DNA of 64,000 bases from DASZQL01 sp964391865. Lineage in GTDB: Bacteria > Planctomycetota > Phycisphaerae > Phycisphaerales > UBA1924. Every line of letters begins with the position of its first letter. The first letter of the stretch is position 1. Under the pieces are notes generated by a model. The model did not search any database. It was not told the origin of the DNA and worked only from the letters and a program-made list of their open reading frames with translations. The stretch is taken from the NCBI GenBank assembly GCA_964391865.1, contig CAYMNQ010000003.1, positions 186,001 to 250,000 on the forward strand, given 5' to 3'. This document shows positions 36,837 to 45,406 of the stretch, piece by piece. Both the position numbers and the translations under genes were made by a program.

Positions 36837-38228
36837 CTATCGATCGCCTCGGCGCGCGATTCGGAACGCCATTTCCATTGCCTGGCTGTAGTTCAGGCGC
36901 GGGTCGCAGGGCGAAGCGTAGTTCGTCGCGAGGTCGTTCTCGGTGATGCCCGCTGCGCCGCCGAGGCATTCGGTGACGTCCTCGCCGGTCAACTCAAAGT
37001 GGACGCCGCCGAGGGTCGTGCCGGCGGCGGCGTGCAGGTCGAAGGATGCTTCGATCTCTGACAGGATGTCGTCGACGCTGCGGGTTTTCACGCCTTGCGG
37101 GTGGGCGGCGGAGGGTGCGATGGAGATTGAGTTGCCGTGCATCGGGTCGCAGAGCCACAGCGCGCGCTTCTTTGCGTCCTTCACCGCGGCAAGGATCGGC
37201 GGGAGCGAGCGCCGGATGTGTTTCGCGCCCATGCGGTGGATCAGCACGAGCTTGCCCGGCTCGTCGTGCGGGTTGAGGACGCCGATCAGCCCGAGCACCT
37301 CGGCGGGGGTGATCTCCGGGCCGATCTTCACGCCGACGGGGTTGGCGATGCCGCGGAAGTACTCGACGTGCGCGCCGTCGAGCGCGCGGGTGCGCTCGCC
37401 GATCCACGGCAGGTGGGTCGTCAGGTTGTACCAGCCCTCGCGCCGCGGGACGTGGCGCGTCTGCGAGGATTCGTAGAGGAGGTTGAGTCCTTCGTGGCTG
37501 GTGAAGAACTCGACGCGGGTGAGGTCGTCGATCGCCGTCTCGCCCAGGATCTCCATGAACTTCAGCGCGTCGGCGAGTTCGCTGGTGAGATGCTGGTACT
37601 CCGCGCGGAGCGCGTCGGGCATGGCGGCGTGGTGGAGGAAGCGCAGGTCCCAGTATTCAGGGTGATGCAGGTCGGCGAACCCGCCGTCGATCAGGGAGCG
37701 GATGAAGTTGAGCGTGACGGCGGCGTGCTTGTAGCCGCGGACCATGAGGTAGGGATCGGGGCGGCGGGCTTCGGCGGTGAACTCCGCGCCGTTCACGAGG
37801 TCGCCGAAGTAGCTCGGCAGCGTGACCGGTGCTCCGTTGACGGTGCGCGTCTCGGTGCGGCTCGAGCGCGGCTTGGAGTATTGCCCCGCGAAGCGACCGA
37901 CGCGGACGACGGGCTTCTTCAAGCCGTGCACGAGCACGAGCGACATCTGGAGAAGAATCTTGAGTTTCGCGGTGATGACCTCATCGCGGCAGTCGGCGAG
38001 GGTTTCGGCGCAGTCGCCGCCTTGGAGGACGAAGCGCTTGCCCTCCTGCGCCTCGGCGAGGTGGGCTTTGAGCTTCTCGATCTCGAAGCTGGTGACGAGG
38101 GGGGGGAGCGCGCCGAGTTGGCGCACGGCTTCATCCACCGCGGCGCGGTCCTCGTACACCGCCTGATGGGCGGCGAGCTTGCCCTTCCAGGAGTCGGGCG
38201 ACCAGGTTGGCGGCGTGGTGGGGGGCAT
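36837..38228 (-). CDS. 3-deoxy-7-phosphoheptulonate synthase, class II
   Basis: A class II (plant/actinobacterial-type) DAHP synthase of 463 residues, the first enzyme of the shikimate pathway, condensing phosphoenolpyruvate and erythrose 4-phosphate. Seen are WKGKLAAHQAVYED-type N-terminus, FVLQGGDCAE, KPVVRVGRFAGQYSKPRS, FFTSHEGLNLLYE, YNLTTHLPWIGERTR, GVKIGPEITPAE, ALWLCDPMHGNS and GGVHFELTGEDVTECLGG, all family hallmarks including the metal-binding Cys, His, Glu and Asp regions. It lies alone among unrelated genes with no aromatic-pathway neighbours. The ATG at 38228 fits the family N-terminus. Confidence 0.96.
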   Translation of the reverse strand: MPPTTPPTWSPDSWKGKLAAHQAVYEDRAAVDEAVRQLGALPPLVTSFEIEKLKAHLAEAQEGKRFVLQGGDCAETLADCRDEVITAKLKILLQMSLVLVHGLKKPVVRVGRFAGQYSKPRSSRTETRTVNGAPVTLPSYFGDLVNGAEFTAEARRPDPYLMVRGYKHAAVTLNFIRSLIDGGFADLHHPEYWDLRFLHHAAMPDALRAEYQHLTSELADALKFMEILGETAIDDLTRVEFFTSHEGLNLLYESSQTRHVPRREGWYNLTTHLPWIGERTRALDGAHVEYFRGIANPVGVKIGPEITPAEVLGLIGVLNPHDEPGKLVLIHRMGAKHIRRSLPPILAAVKDAKKRALWLCDPMHGNSISIAPSAAHPQGVKTRSVDDILSEIEASFDLHAAAGTTLGGVHFELTGEDVTECLGGAAGITENDLATNYASPCDPRLNYSQAMEMAFRIARRGDR

Positions 38229-38528
38229 GGCGGATCGTTGCGGAGTGAATCGACCAGTATAGAGATGAAGAATGGCGATCCTTGGTGGACGCGGGATGGC
38301 GGCGCGAAACGGCGATAACTGCGCGTCCGGCGTGGTTCTGACTCCAGTTGAACTTCAAAAATTCTGGAGATGGCTGATCGGGGGGTGATGTTCGGTCGAT
38401 ACGCGATCGTCCGCGGTCGATCGCCAGGGATGGCGTGCCGCGGGGGATGGTCCCGCGTGTGCGGGATCGAACGCACACCGCCGCGGGACGAGAGTGATTC
38501 GCGGCGTCTGACAATGGAGTGAATCGAC
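38229..38528. other. Divergent region between the DAHP synthase and protamine-like genes
   Basis: Three hundred bases without a supported gene, the shared upstream region of two divergent genes. A short AT-richer patch (AACTTCAAAAATTCTGG near 38350) stands out from the GC-rich background and could hold a promoter. No dyad or -10/-35 pair was assigned. Confidence 0.4.
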
Positions 38529-38867
38529 ATGCCGACGACCCGCAAATCGACGAGCCGCACGCGGCGCACGACCCGGACGCGCAAGGCGCGGACGACGAAA
38601 GCCCGGCGCACGAAGACCACGACCCGCCGCCGCGTCGCGAAGGCGACCCGCACGCGGCGCACCGCGCGCCGGACGGCCCGCCGCACCGCCCGCAAGACGA
38701 CCGCTCGTCGCACGACCGCCCGTCGCTCTACCGCGAAGCGCACCGCCCGCCGCGGCACCGCGAAGCGGACGGCTCGGCGTGGTCTGCGTCTGGTCGGGCG
38801 CGGCACCAGCCGCACGACCAGCTTCAGCTTCGCCCGGCGCAGCTTCTCGCGCCGCAAGGCGGCGTGA
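38529..38867 (+). CDS. Arg-rich protamine/histone H1-like nucleoid protein
   Basis: A 112-residue, extremely basic protein: 37 Arg and 9 Lys, the rest mostly Thr, Ala and Ser, with no acidic residue. It is built from short TARR/TAKR-type repeats (TARRTARRTARKTTARRTTA). The composition and repeats match histone H1/protamine-like chromosomal proteins, which bind DNA through charge and condense the nucleoid, a known theme in Planctomycetota. The C-terminus is different, with Phe/Ser (TTSFSFARRSFSRRKAA). Upstream 300 bases are shared with the DAHP synthase gene. A strong terminator follows. The reading frame is open in the alternative frame as well, but the repeat pattern and terminator favour this one. 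Confidence 0.8.
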   Translation: MPTTRKSTSRTRRTTRTRKARTTKARRTKTTTRRRVAKATRTRRTARRTARRTARKTTARRTTARRSTAKRTARRGTAKRTARRGLRLVGRGTSRTTSFSFARRSFSRRKAA

Positions 38868-39295
38868 GTTGGCCCCGGGTTCCGGGGTTTCGGGGATGAA
38901 CATGGTGCTCGGCTGAGCCGGGCGCAGCGAACTCAGGGAACAAAGCGCAAGCCGCGGCGGATCGCCGCGGCTTGTTGCCTTTTCGGACGCGCAGCGTGTG
39001 CGCTCATGTGAGCGGATGCTGCGCGAGGTCCGAGAGCGCCCGCGTGCGAATCGCCCGAGCGCGGTGGTTCTCGGCGGGTGGGCGCGGGGGTGTGCGGGAG
39101 TAATCCCTGATGCAGCAAGGGGTTGGAAACCGCCGATAGAGGACGGAGCGGCGTCGCGTTTCGGCGCGGCGTTTGCGGATTCATGGATCAGGGGTGCGCG
39201 GGCAGTCCGCGCGCCCGGTTCGGATCGGCGGCGGAGCCGCGCGTGAGTAACACCCTCTGTTGGCGCGCCCGGAGCGGCGCGCCGGCGGATCGGGG
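38868..39295. other. Intergenic region between the protamine-like gene and fliD
   Basis: About 430 bases. It holds the intrinsic terminator at 38948-38983. Further down, GCCGATAG at 39132-39139 resembles a sigma-28 -10 box (GCCGATAA), but no TAAA lies at the required spacing, so I do not call a promoter. Nothing else is supported. Confidence 0.4.
38948..38983 (+). terminator. Intrinsic terminator after the protamine-like gene
   Basis: A perfect 12-bp stem CAAGCCGCGGCG (38948-38959) / CGCCGCGGCTTG (38963-38974), loop GAT, then TTGCCTTTT. Confidence 0.8.
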
Positions 39296-42190
39296 ATGAA
39301 CGCGATGGGCGGCATCTCAAGCGGCGTCGGTCTGATCAGCGGCATTGATACGCGCACGCTCATCCAGCAGTTGCTGTCGCTCGAAGCGCGGCCGAAGCAG
39401 CAGGCGCAGACGCGGATCATCGGCATCCAGCGCCAGTCGGCGGCGTACCTGGATGTGAACTCGGCGCTGCTGGCGCTGAAGACGGCGGCGGGGGCGTTCG
39501 ACGCGAACAAGGTTTTTAAGGCATCCAAGGCCGTCAGCTCGGATACCGAGGTGCTCAGCGCGACCGCGAGCAATAACGCCGCGTCCGGGACGTACCAGTT
39601 CCGCGTGCAGCGCCTCGTGAGCACGCAGCAGCAGCTCTCGCGCGGTTTCGTCGACCGCGACACCACCGGCGTCGGGGCCACGAGCTTCACGTTCGAACTC
39701 GGCGGCGGGTCGCTCTCCAGCGAGACGAAGCTCAGCGAACTCAACGGCGGGTCGGGCGTTTCGCGCGGGTCGATCCAGATCACCGACCGGCGCGGCGGGA
39801 CGGCGACGATCGATCTCGGCGCTGCGGTAACGATCGACGATGTGCTCACCGCGATCAACGACAATTCCTCGATCGACGTGACCGCGTCGATCGACGGGGA
39901 CCGGTTGAAGATCGTTGACAACACGAATGTCAACGGCACGCTGAGCATCTCGAACGCCGGTGGCTTCACGACCGCGACGAGCCTGGGCATCGCGGGGACG
40001 GCCAGCGGCGCGGGCGCGGTGTCGATCACGGGCAGCGCGATCCGCACCGTGTCTGAGAACACGGCCCTCTCCACGCTCAACGACGGCAACGGCGTGAACA
40101 TCCGAGACGGGGCCGCAGATCTCGTCATCACGGATCGCTCGGGCAAGGTGCTCAACATCGATCTTGGGCGGATCACGCACGAGGAGCCGGCCGTGCCGCC
40201 GGCGACCACGCCGACGACGGTTGTGGACCAGAACCGCGCCGGGACGCTGGGCGACGTGATCCGCATTATCAACGCGAAGGCGGAGGCGGAAAGCTCGACC
40301 CTGCGCGTGGCGATCAATTCATCGCAGAACGGGCTGGTTGTTACCGACACGGGCGGGGGCGGCGGGCCCATTACCGTCGTGAGCGGGACGAATCGAACGA
40401 CCGCGGAGGACCTCGGCATTTCGACGGGGCAGGCGGGCGTTGTGGGCAGCACCGTCAACGGGCGACGGCTGATCTCGGGACTGAACTCGACGTTGGTGAA
40501 CAACCTGCGCGGCGGTCAGGGTGTCACGGCGAACTCACTGACCATCACTGACCGCGCGGGGAACTCGAAGACGATCTCGCTGAGCACTTCGGCGCTGAGC
40601 GGGTCGGTGAGCGATCTGATCGCGGACATCAATACGAAGCTCGCGGATACGGGGGGCGGGGCTCCGGCGATCAACGCGGCGGTGTCGCTGAACCGCGCGG
40701 GCAACGGGCTGTCGATCACCGACACCACCGACGCCGGGGCGGTTGTGGGCAACCTTGTGATCTCGGGGACAGCGGCGACGCAGCTCGGTCTGGCGACGAC
40801 GGGCGACGCCGACGGCGTACTCTCGGGCACCAACCTGCAGTCGAAGTGGCTCAGCAGCGAGACACGTCTGTCGGCGCTCAACGCCGGGCGGGGCATCGGG
40901 ACCGGCTCGTTCCGCATCACGGCAGCGGACGGCACGACAGAGGTCGTGGCGATCGCCGACACCGTCAAGACCGTGGACGAGCTGATCCAATTCATTAATT
41001 CGCGCCCCATCAACGTCACCGCGTCGATCAACGCGAACGGCGACGGGATCACCATCACCGACAACAGTGCCGGTGCGGGCAAACTGACGATCGCGGACGT
41101 GTCCGGCACGGTAGCGAAGTCGCTGAACCTCGTGGGCGAAGCGGCGACCGCGGGCGGGCCGATCGTTGGTTCGTTCGAACGCACCGTGACATTCGAGGCG
41201 GGCGACACGCTCGACCAGATCTCGACCAAGATCAATAACGCGGGGGTGGGTGTCTCGGCGGCGGTGATCCGCGACGGCTCGGGCGGCACGCCGTTCCGGC
41301 TGAGCTTCACGGCCCAGGCGTCGGGCTCGGTCGGGCGCGCGATCATTGATACGGGGACGTTCGACCTCGGCTTGCAGCAGCTCTCGCGCGGCGACGACGC
41401 GATCGCGTTCTTCGGGGCCGCCGACCCGGCCCGGGCCGTGCTGCTCACCAGTTCGACCAACTCGCTCGACGGCGTGGTGCAGGGTGTGAACATCGACTTT
41501 GCGTCGGCCAGCGACAAGACCGTTGAGCTGACGGTCTCGCGTGATACGGAAGCCGTCGAGAGCGCGATCGGTCAGTTCGTGACCGCGTACAACACCGTTA
41601 TTGAAAAGCTCGACCGCTACCAGACGTACAACCAGGACACCAACACCCGCGGCACGCTGCTGGGCGATACGACGGCGGACAACATCCGCCAGCAGATTTC
41701 CAGCGTCGTGCAGGGAACGGGCATCGGCGTCGAGGGGCGCTACACACGTCTGTTCCAGGTGGGCGTGCGCGTTGGCACGGGCGGGAAGCTCTCGTTCGAC
41801 GCGAGCAAGTTCCGCACCGCGCTGCAGGACGACCCGCAGGGCGTGGAGGACTTGTTCGCCGCCAGCACGCGAACACCCTCGTCGCGCCGGGAGATCTCGC
41901 CGGGCGTGTTCGTGGCGGAGAGCAGCGAGACCATCACGCGCCAGGGCGTCGCCGAGCGACTGGAGTCGCTCGCGAACGGGCTGACCAACACGGTCGACGG
42001 CGTGCTGACCCGGCGATCGCGCACGCTGGACGAGCAGAAGCGAGGGCAGGAACGGCAGATCGAGTCGATCGACCAGCGCCTGGCGCGGAAGCAGGCGAAG
42101 CTTGAACTCGATTTCAGCAACATGGAGCGCGCGCTGGCGCAGCTGCAGAGCCAGCAGAGCGCTCTGGGACGGATCTCGAACGTCGGATAA
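39296..42190 (+). CDS. fliD: Flagellar hook-associated protein 2 (filament cap), unusually large
   Basis: FliD caps the growing flagellar filament. The N-terminal FliD_N domain is plain (GLISGIDTRTLIQQLLSLEA, then an Ala-rich helix), and the C-terminal FliD_C domain includes SSTNSLDGVVQGVNIDFA and the closing coiled coil rich in Gln, Lys and Glu. At 964 residues it is about twice the enterobacterial length. The extra mass is four tandem flagellin_IN-like modules at about residues 148-245, 260-385, 402-505 and 527-625, each opening with LNxGxGV and SxxITDRxG. The start at ATG 39296 begins the conserved domain. fliS follows 78 bases later. Expanded surface modules could vary cap or adhesion properties. 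Confidence 0.93.
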   Translation: MNAMGGISSGVGLISGIDTRTLIQQLLSLEARPKQQAQTRIIGIQRQSAAYLDVNSALLALKTAAGAFDANKVFKASKAVSSDTEVLSATASNNAASGTYQFRVQRLVSTQQQLSRGFVDRDTTGVGATSFTFELGGGSLSSETKLSELNGGSGVSRGSIQITDRRGGTATIDLGAAVTIDDVLTAINDNSSIDVTASIDGDRLKIVDNTNVNGTLSISNAGGFTTATSLGIAGTASGAGAVSITGSAIRTVSENTALSTLNDGNGVNIRDGAADLVITDRSGKVLNIDLGRITHEEPAVPPATTPTTVVDQNRAGTLGDVIRIINAKAEAESSTLRVAINSSQNGLVVTDTGGGGGPITVVSGTNRTTAEDLGISTGQAGVVGSTVNGRRLISGLNSTLVNNLRGGQGVTANSLTITDRAGNSKTISLSTSALSGSVSDLIADINTKLADTGGGAPAINAAVSLNRAGNGLSITDTTDAGAVVGNLVISGTAATQLGLATTGDADGVLSGTNLQSKWLSSETRLSALNAGRGIGTGSFRITAADGTTEVVAIADTVKTVDELIQFINSRPINVTASINANGDGITITDNSAGAGKLTIADVSGTVAKSLNLVGEAATAGGPIVGSFERTVTFEAGDTLDQISTKINNAGVGVSAAVIRDGSGGTPFRLSFTAQASGSVGRAIIDTGTFDLGLQQLSRGDDAIAFFGAADPARAVLLTSSTNSLDGVVQGVNIDFASASDKTVELTVSRDTEAVESAIGQFVTAYNTVIEKLDRYQTYNQDTNTRGTLLGDTTADNIRQQISSVVQGTGIGVEGRYTRLFQVGVRVGTGGKLSFDASKFRTALQDDPQGVEDLFAASTRTPSSRREISPGVFVAESSETITRQGVAERLESLANGLTNTVDGVLTRRSRTLDEQKRGQERQIESIDQRLARKQAKLELDFSNMERALAQLQSQQSALGRISNVG

Positions 42191-42268
42191 CGCCGTGCAT
42201 TGCACGATGCGAAATCCCCGGTTCACGGGCCGGAAAGTGGAGGGCCCGACGGGCCGATAGATCACGCG

Positions 42269-42748
42269 ATGCCCATCGACGTCAACAACCCGTACATCCG
42301 CACAAAGATCCTCACCGCCACGCCGGAGGAACTGCGGATGATGCTCATTGAGGGATTCATCCGCTTCATGCACGATGGGCGGGCCGCGCTTGTGTCGAAG
42401 AACTTCGAGAAGGTCTACGAGAACTTCAGTTCCGCGAGGGCGATCCTCGTCGAGCTGATGAACGGGCTGCGCCCGGAGGTCGCGCCGGAACTCTGCGCGA
42501 AGCTCCAGTCGCTCTACAGCTACATGTTCAAGCTGCTCGTCGAGGGCAGCTTCGAGAAGGACCTCGCGAAGCTCGACGAGGTGACGAAGCTAATGGAGTT
42601 CGAGCGCGAGACGTGGCAACTGCTGCTCGACAAGATGGCGAAAGAACGCGCCGGGCAGGCGGCGTCCCAACCCGCAGCAGCCGCGGCAATGCCGAGCACC
42701 CCAACGCCGACGGCTGGGACGTATCAGCCGCTGTCGCTGTCGGCGTGA
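42269..42748 (+). CDS. fliS: Flagellar export chaperone for flagellin
   Basis: FliS binds unfolded flagellin in the cytoplasm until export. The 159-residue product has the family pattern NPYIRTKILTATPEELRMMLIEG near the N-terminus and a four-helix bundle (FEKVYENFSSARAILVELMN, LQSLYSYMFKLLVEGSF). It ends with an Ala/Pro-rich tail of ~25 residues not present in typical FliS. It lies right after fliD on the same strand, the standard fliD-fliS order. ATG 42269 was chosen as it starts the conserved region. Confidence 0.92.
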   Translation: MPIDVNNPYIRTKILTATPEELRMMLIEGFIRFMHDGRAALVSKNFEKVYENFSSARAILVELMNGLRPEVAPELCAKLQSLYSYMFKLLVEGSFEKDLAKLDEVTKLMEFERETWQLLLDKMAKERAGQAASQPAAAAAMPSTPTPTAGTYQPLSLSA

Positions 42749-42752
42749 GTTG

Positions 42753-42838
42753 ACAGAGCCTTCGGCGCGAACCGAAGGTCGTTCTGTCAAACAGCATCAT
42801 CGAATTCAACGCCCGCCTGCTCGCGCGGGCGGATCCAC
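42753..42838. repeat. Paired-hairpin element, copy 4 (diverged)
   Basis: Hairpin A: CCTTCGG-CGCGAA-CCGAAGG. Hairpin B: CCGCCTGC-TCGC-GCGGGCGG with one U-G pair. Ends GGATCCA where other copies have GGCTCCA. The spacer is shorter. It lies between the convergent fliS and anti-sigma genes. Stems differ from the other copies by paired changes, while loops keep GCGA and TCGC. Confidence 0.75.
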
Positions 42839-42847
42839 TCGGCCGCG

Positions 42848-43687
42848 TTACCCCGCGCCGACCTTCGCCAGCACCGGGATGCGCCCGCGTTCGGAGCGGA
42901 CCACGCCGCCCGGCTTCTCGATGGTGACGGCGAACATGAACGGCTCGACGACCTTGAGCTTCGCATCGATGGGGATGATCGCTTCGCCGGTGCTGGTGAC
43001 TTCGATGTCGAAGACCCCGCCGTCGATGGGCGTCTCGGTGGACTGGTTCTTGTCGAAGATCCAGAGCTGGTACTGGTTTTTGGCGGGGTCGTTGGCGGCC
43101 AGCCCCGTGAAGCGCATGTAGCCCTGCTGGCGCTCGTTGCTCCAGATGACTTCGCCGCTGCAGCCTGATTTGCAGGCTTCATCGGGCTTCGCTTCGTCGG
43201 GGAGCGTCCATGCGGTGCGGATCACGCCGGGGTCGTTCTTCAAGAGTTCGTCGAGTTCTTCGCGCGGCGTGAGTTCGACGGCGACCGGTCCCGCGGTCGG
43301 CGCGGGGAAGAGCCTCGGCCACCAGCCGATGGCGGCGATGCCGATGGCGGCGGCGGCGGCGAGCCACGCGAAGCCCGAGCCGGTGCGCTGGGTCTGCGCG
43401 GCACGCGGGAAGGGGATCGGCGCGTCAACGCCGCGATCGCGCGGCGCCGGCAGATGAGCGGCGGCGCTCGATTCGATCGACTTCGCCAGCACGTCGGGCA
43501 GGCGCTCGGCCGGCGTGCCCCCGACCGCGAGGGCGGCGGCGGCGCGCTCGAACGAAGCCACGTCGAACTCGGGGTGCGCGTCGAGCAGTTGCTGCAACTC
43601 CGCCGCCTCGCTCGGCGCAAGGCCGAGCGTCAGCCGATCGCACAGCAGATCGGTCAGGCGTTCGAGATGGGCGGGGTGCTGGGACAT
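42848..43687 (-). CDS. Anti-sigma factor, RskA type
   Basis: A 279-residue single-pass membrane protein. The cytoplasmic N-terminus (LERLTDLLCDRLTLGLAPSE...ELQQLLDAHPEFD) is an anti-sigma helical domain; one membrane segment follows (FAWLAAAAAIGIAAIGWW, about residues 104-121); the external C-terminus has the RskA/anti-sigma-K fold with GYMRFTGLAANDPAKNQYQLWIF and a CKSGCSG pair. RskA proteins hold their ECF sigma factor inactive until regulated proteolysis. Its start lies 45 bases after the sigma gene's stop, an operon arrangement. No promoter of its own is apparent. Confidence 0.88.
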   Translation of the reverse strand: MSQHPAHLERLTDLLCDRLTLGLAPSEAAELQQLLDAHPEFDVASFERAAAALAVGGTPAERLPDVLAKSIESSAAAHLPAPRDRGVDAPIPFPRAAQTQRTGSGFAWLAAAAAIGIAAIGWWPRLFPAPTAGPVAVELTPREELDELLKNDPGVIRTAWTLPDEAKPDEACKSGCSGEVIWSNERQQGYMRFTGLAANDPAKNQYQLWIFDKNQSTETPIDGGVFDIEVTSTGEAIIPIDAKLKVVEPFMFAVTIEKPGGVVRSERGRIPVLAKVGAG

Positions 43688-43732
43688 CGTCTTCGTTGGT
43701 TGGCTTCGCTCGATTCGCTCGCGTGGTTTTCG

Positions 43733-44311
43733 CTAGTTCGCAAGCCCGACCCGGACCGTCCGGCGGGCGTTCTCAAGAATTTCTCGGACCTTCATCAGAC
43801 CGCGGCGGGCGTGGGTCTTCACGGTGCCCAGCGGCAGGCCGGTGGCGGCGGCAGTTTCCTCGTGCGTCAGCCCCTGCATCACCGTCAGCCGGATGACCCG
43901 CTGCTGCTCGGGGGTGAGTTGTTCGATCGCGTCTCGCGCGATGGCGGCTTCCTCAGAGACCTCGATCTTCGGGTCGTTCCGGAGCGCCGGGGCGTCCTCG
44001 ACGAACCCTTCGTTCGCCGGCCGGCGGGCACGCTGGCGGGAGCGGTCGATCAGCCGGCGGCGGGCGATCATCGCCACGAAGGTCGCTTCACCGGCGACAC
44101 GCTCATCGAAGCGGTCGGCATTGCGCCACAGATCGACGAACACGTCCTGCACTGCATCTTCGGCTTCGGTCGGGCACATCCGCCGAGCCAGTGACCAGAC
44201 CAGGCCGCCGTAGCGATCGATGAAGACTTTGACGGCGGCGGATTCGCCTGCCGCGATACGCGGCAGGAGCGGCTCGATGCGCGTCGAAATGGCCTCCGGG
44301 GCGGTGGACAC
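43733..44311 (-). CDS. ECF RNA polymerase sigma factor, SigK-like
   Basis: A 192-residue ECF sigma factor. Region 2 (FIDRYGGLVWSLARRMCPTEAEDAVQDVFVDLWRNADRFDE-type) and region 4 (LTPEQQRVIRLTVMQGLTHEETAAATGLPLGTVKTHARRGLMKVRE-type) are complete and there is no region 1 or 3, as in all ECF factors. It is next to an RskA-type anti-sigma gene and near a fasciclin-domain gene, the neighbourhood of mycobacterial SigK. GTG 44311 gives the usual length; an ATG 26 codons upstream is possible but the extension is not conserved-looking. Confidence 0.9.
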   Translation of the reverse strand: MSTAPEAISTRIEPLLPRIAAGESAAVKVFIDRYGGLVWSLARRMCPTEAEDAVQDVFVDLWRNADRFDERVAGEATFVAMIARRRLIDRSRQRARRPANEGFVEDAPALRNDPKIEVSEEAAIARDAIEQLTPEQQRVIRLTVMQGLTHEETAAATGLPLGTVKTHARRGLMKVREILENARRTVRVGLAN

Positions 44312-44415
44312 CGTACCCCCATCATACCGATAGGGATGCCGCCCCGGAGGCTGTGGTCGCGCTGGCTGGTCAGCGAAGGCAAGAATCAATCACTGGTGTC
44401 CGGTGGTGCAAGGAC

Positions 44416-44443
44416 GCGGGAGGGACTGTTCCAACGCTCCCGC
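44416..44443 (-). other. Hairpin between the fasciclin gene and the ECF sigma gene
   Basis: GCGGGAG (44416-44422) pairs with CTCCCGC (44437-44443) across a 14-nt loop, just past the stop of the fasciclin gene on the minus strand. There is no U-tract, so it may be a partial terminator or mRNA-end stabiliser that lets the fasciclin gene be expressed more than the sigma gene. Confidence 0.5.
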
Positions 44444-44458
44444 GGGGTGGAGAGGGCA

Positions 44459-45406
44459 TTACTTGGGCATGATGACCGTGTCGATCACGTGGATCACGCC
44501 GTTGGAGGCTTCGATGTCGGTCTTGGTGACGGTGGCGTTGTCGATCATCACCTTGCCGTTCTTGGCGGCGACGGTGAAACTCGAACCCTGGACCGTCTTG
44601 CCGCTGGTCATGCCGACGACCTGATCGGCGTAGACGCGGCCCGGGACAACGTGGTAGGTGAGGACCTTGACAAGAGTGGCCTTGTTTTCCGGCTTCAGCA
44701 GGCTCTCGACGGTCTCCTTCGGCAGTTTGGCGAAGGCTTCATCGGTGGGGGCGAAGACGGTGAACGGGCCAGCGCCTTCGAGCGTGCTGACGAGGTCGGC
44801 GGCGGTCAGGAGCTTGGCGAGCGTATTGAACTTCGCGCCGACGGCGGTCTCGACGATGTTCTTGCCCTCGGGCATGATCACGGTGTCGATCACATGGATC
44901 ACGCCGTTCGAGCACTTGATGTCGGTGGTGGTGATGGTGGCGCCGTCGATCATCCACTTGCCGCCCTTCTCGGAGATTTCGACGCGCTGGCCGTTGACGG
45001 TCGTCCAGGTCTTCTTGGCGGTCACATCTTTCGCCATCGCGCTGCCGGGGACGACGTGATAGGTGAGGATCGAGGTGAGCTTGCCCTTGTTCTCCGGCTT
45101 GAGCAGGGTTTCAACCGTGCCGGCGGGGAGCTTGGCGAAGGCGGCGTCGGTCGGGGCGAAGACGGTAAACGGGCCGGCACCCTTAAGAGTGTCGACGAGG
45201 CCGGCAGCGCCGAGGGCGGCGGCGAGGGTCTTGAAGTTCCCTGCGCCGACGGCGGTGTCCACGATGTCCATTTCCTTTGCGTACGCGACATTCACGACTT
45301 TGGCGTCGTTCTCGCCGCAGGACTTGGCGGCGGTCTGCGCCTGGTCGGCGGCGGGGCAGGTCATGAACGTGAGCGCAGCAATAGCGATCGGTGCAGTGAG
45401 ATTCAT
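44459..45406 (-). CDS. Secreted protein with two fasciclin (FAS1) domains
   Basis: A 315-residue exported protein with an N-terminal signal peptide and two FAS1 domains (about residues 45-175 and 180-315). Each domain has the H1 box GPFTVFAPTDxAFAKLP, the central LTYHVVPG and the H2-like NGVIHVIDTVIMP. The copies are ~70% alike by eye, so they arose by internal duplication. FAS1 domains mediate cell-surface adhesion and matrix contact. The gene is first in a co-directional row with the ECF sigma and RskA genes, and in mycobacteria FAS1 proteins Mpt70/Mpt83 are the main SigK targets. AAAGGGA precedes the ATG at 45406. Confidence 0.92.
   Translation of the reverse strand: MNLTAPIAIAALTFMTCPAADQAQTAAKSCGENDAKVVNVAYAKEMDIVDTAVGAGNFKTLAAALGAAGLVDTLKGAGPFTVFAPTDAAFAKLPAGTVETLLKPENKGKLTSILTYHVVPGSAMAKDVTAKKTWTTVNGQRVEISEKGGKWMIDGATITTTDIKCSNGVIHVIDTVIMPEGKNIVETAVGAKFNTLAKLLTAADLVSTLEGAGPFTVFAPTDEAFAKLPKETVESLLKPENKATLVKVLTYHVVPGRVYADQVVGMTSGKTVQGSSFTVAAKNGKVMIDNATVTKTDIEASNGVIHVIDTVIMPK

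Noticed and set aside
38519..38899. Alternative overlapping frame in the protamine-like gene (His/Asp/Pro-rich).
   Set aside because: The Arg/Thr-rich frame has regular repeats and a terminator right after it; the other has no repeats and a less plausible composition.
39132..39139. GCCGATAG as a sigma-28 -10 box for fliD.
   Set aside because: No TAAA -35 at the required 15-nt spacing.
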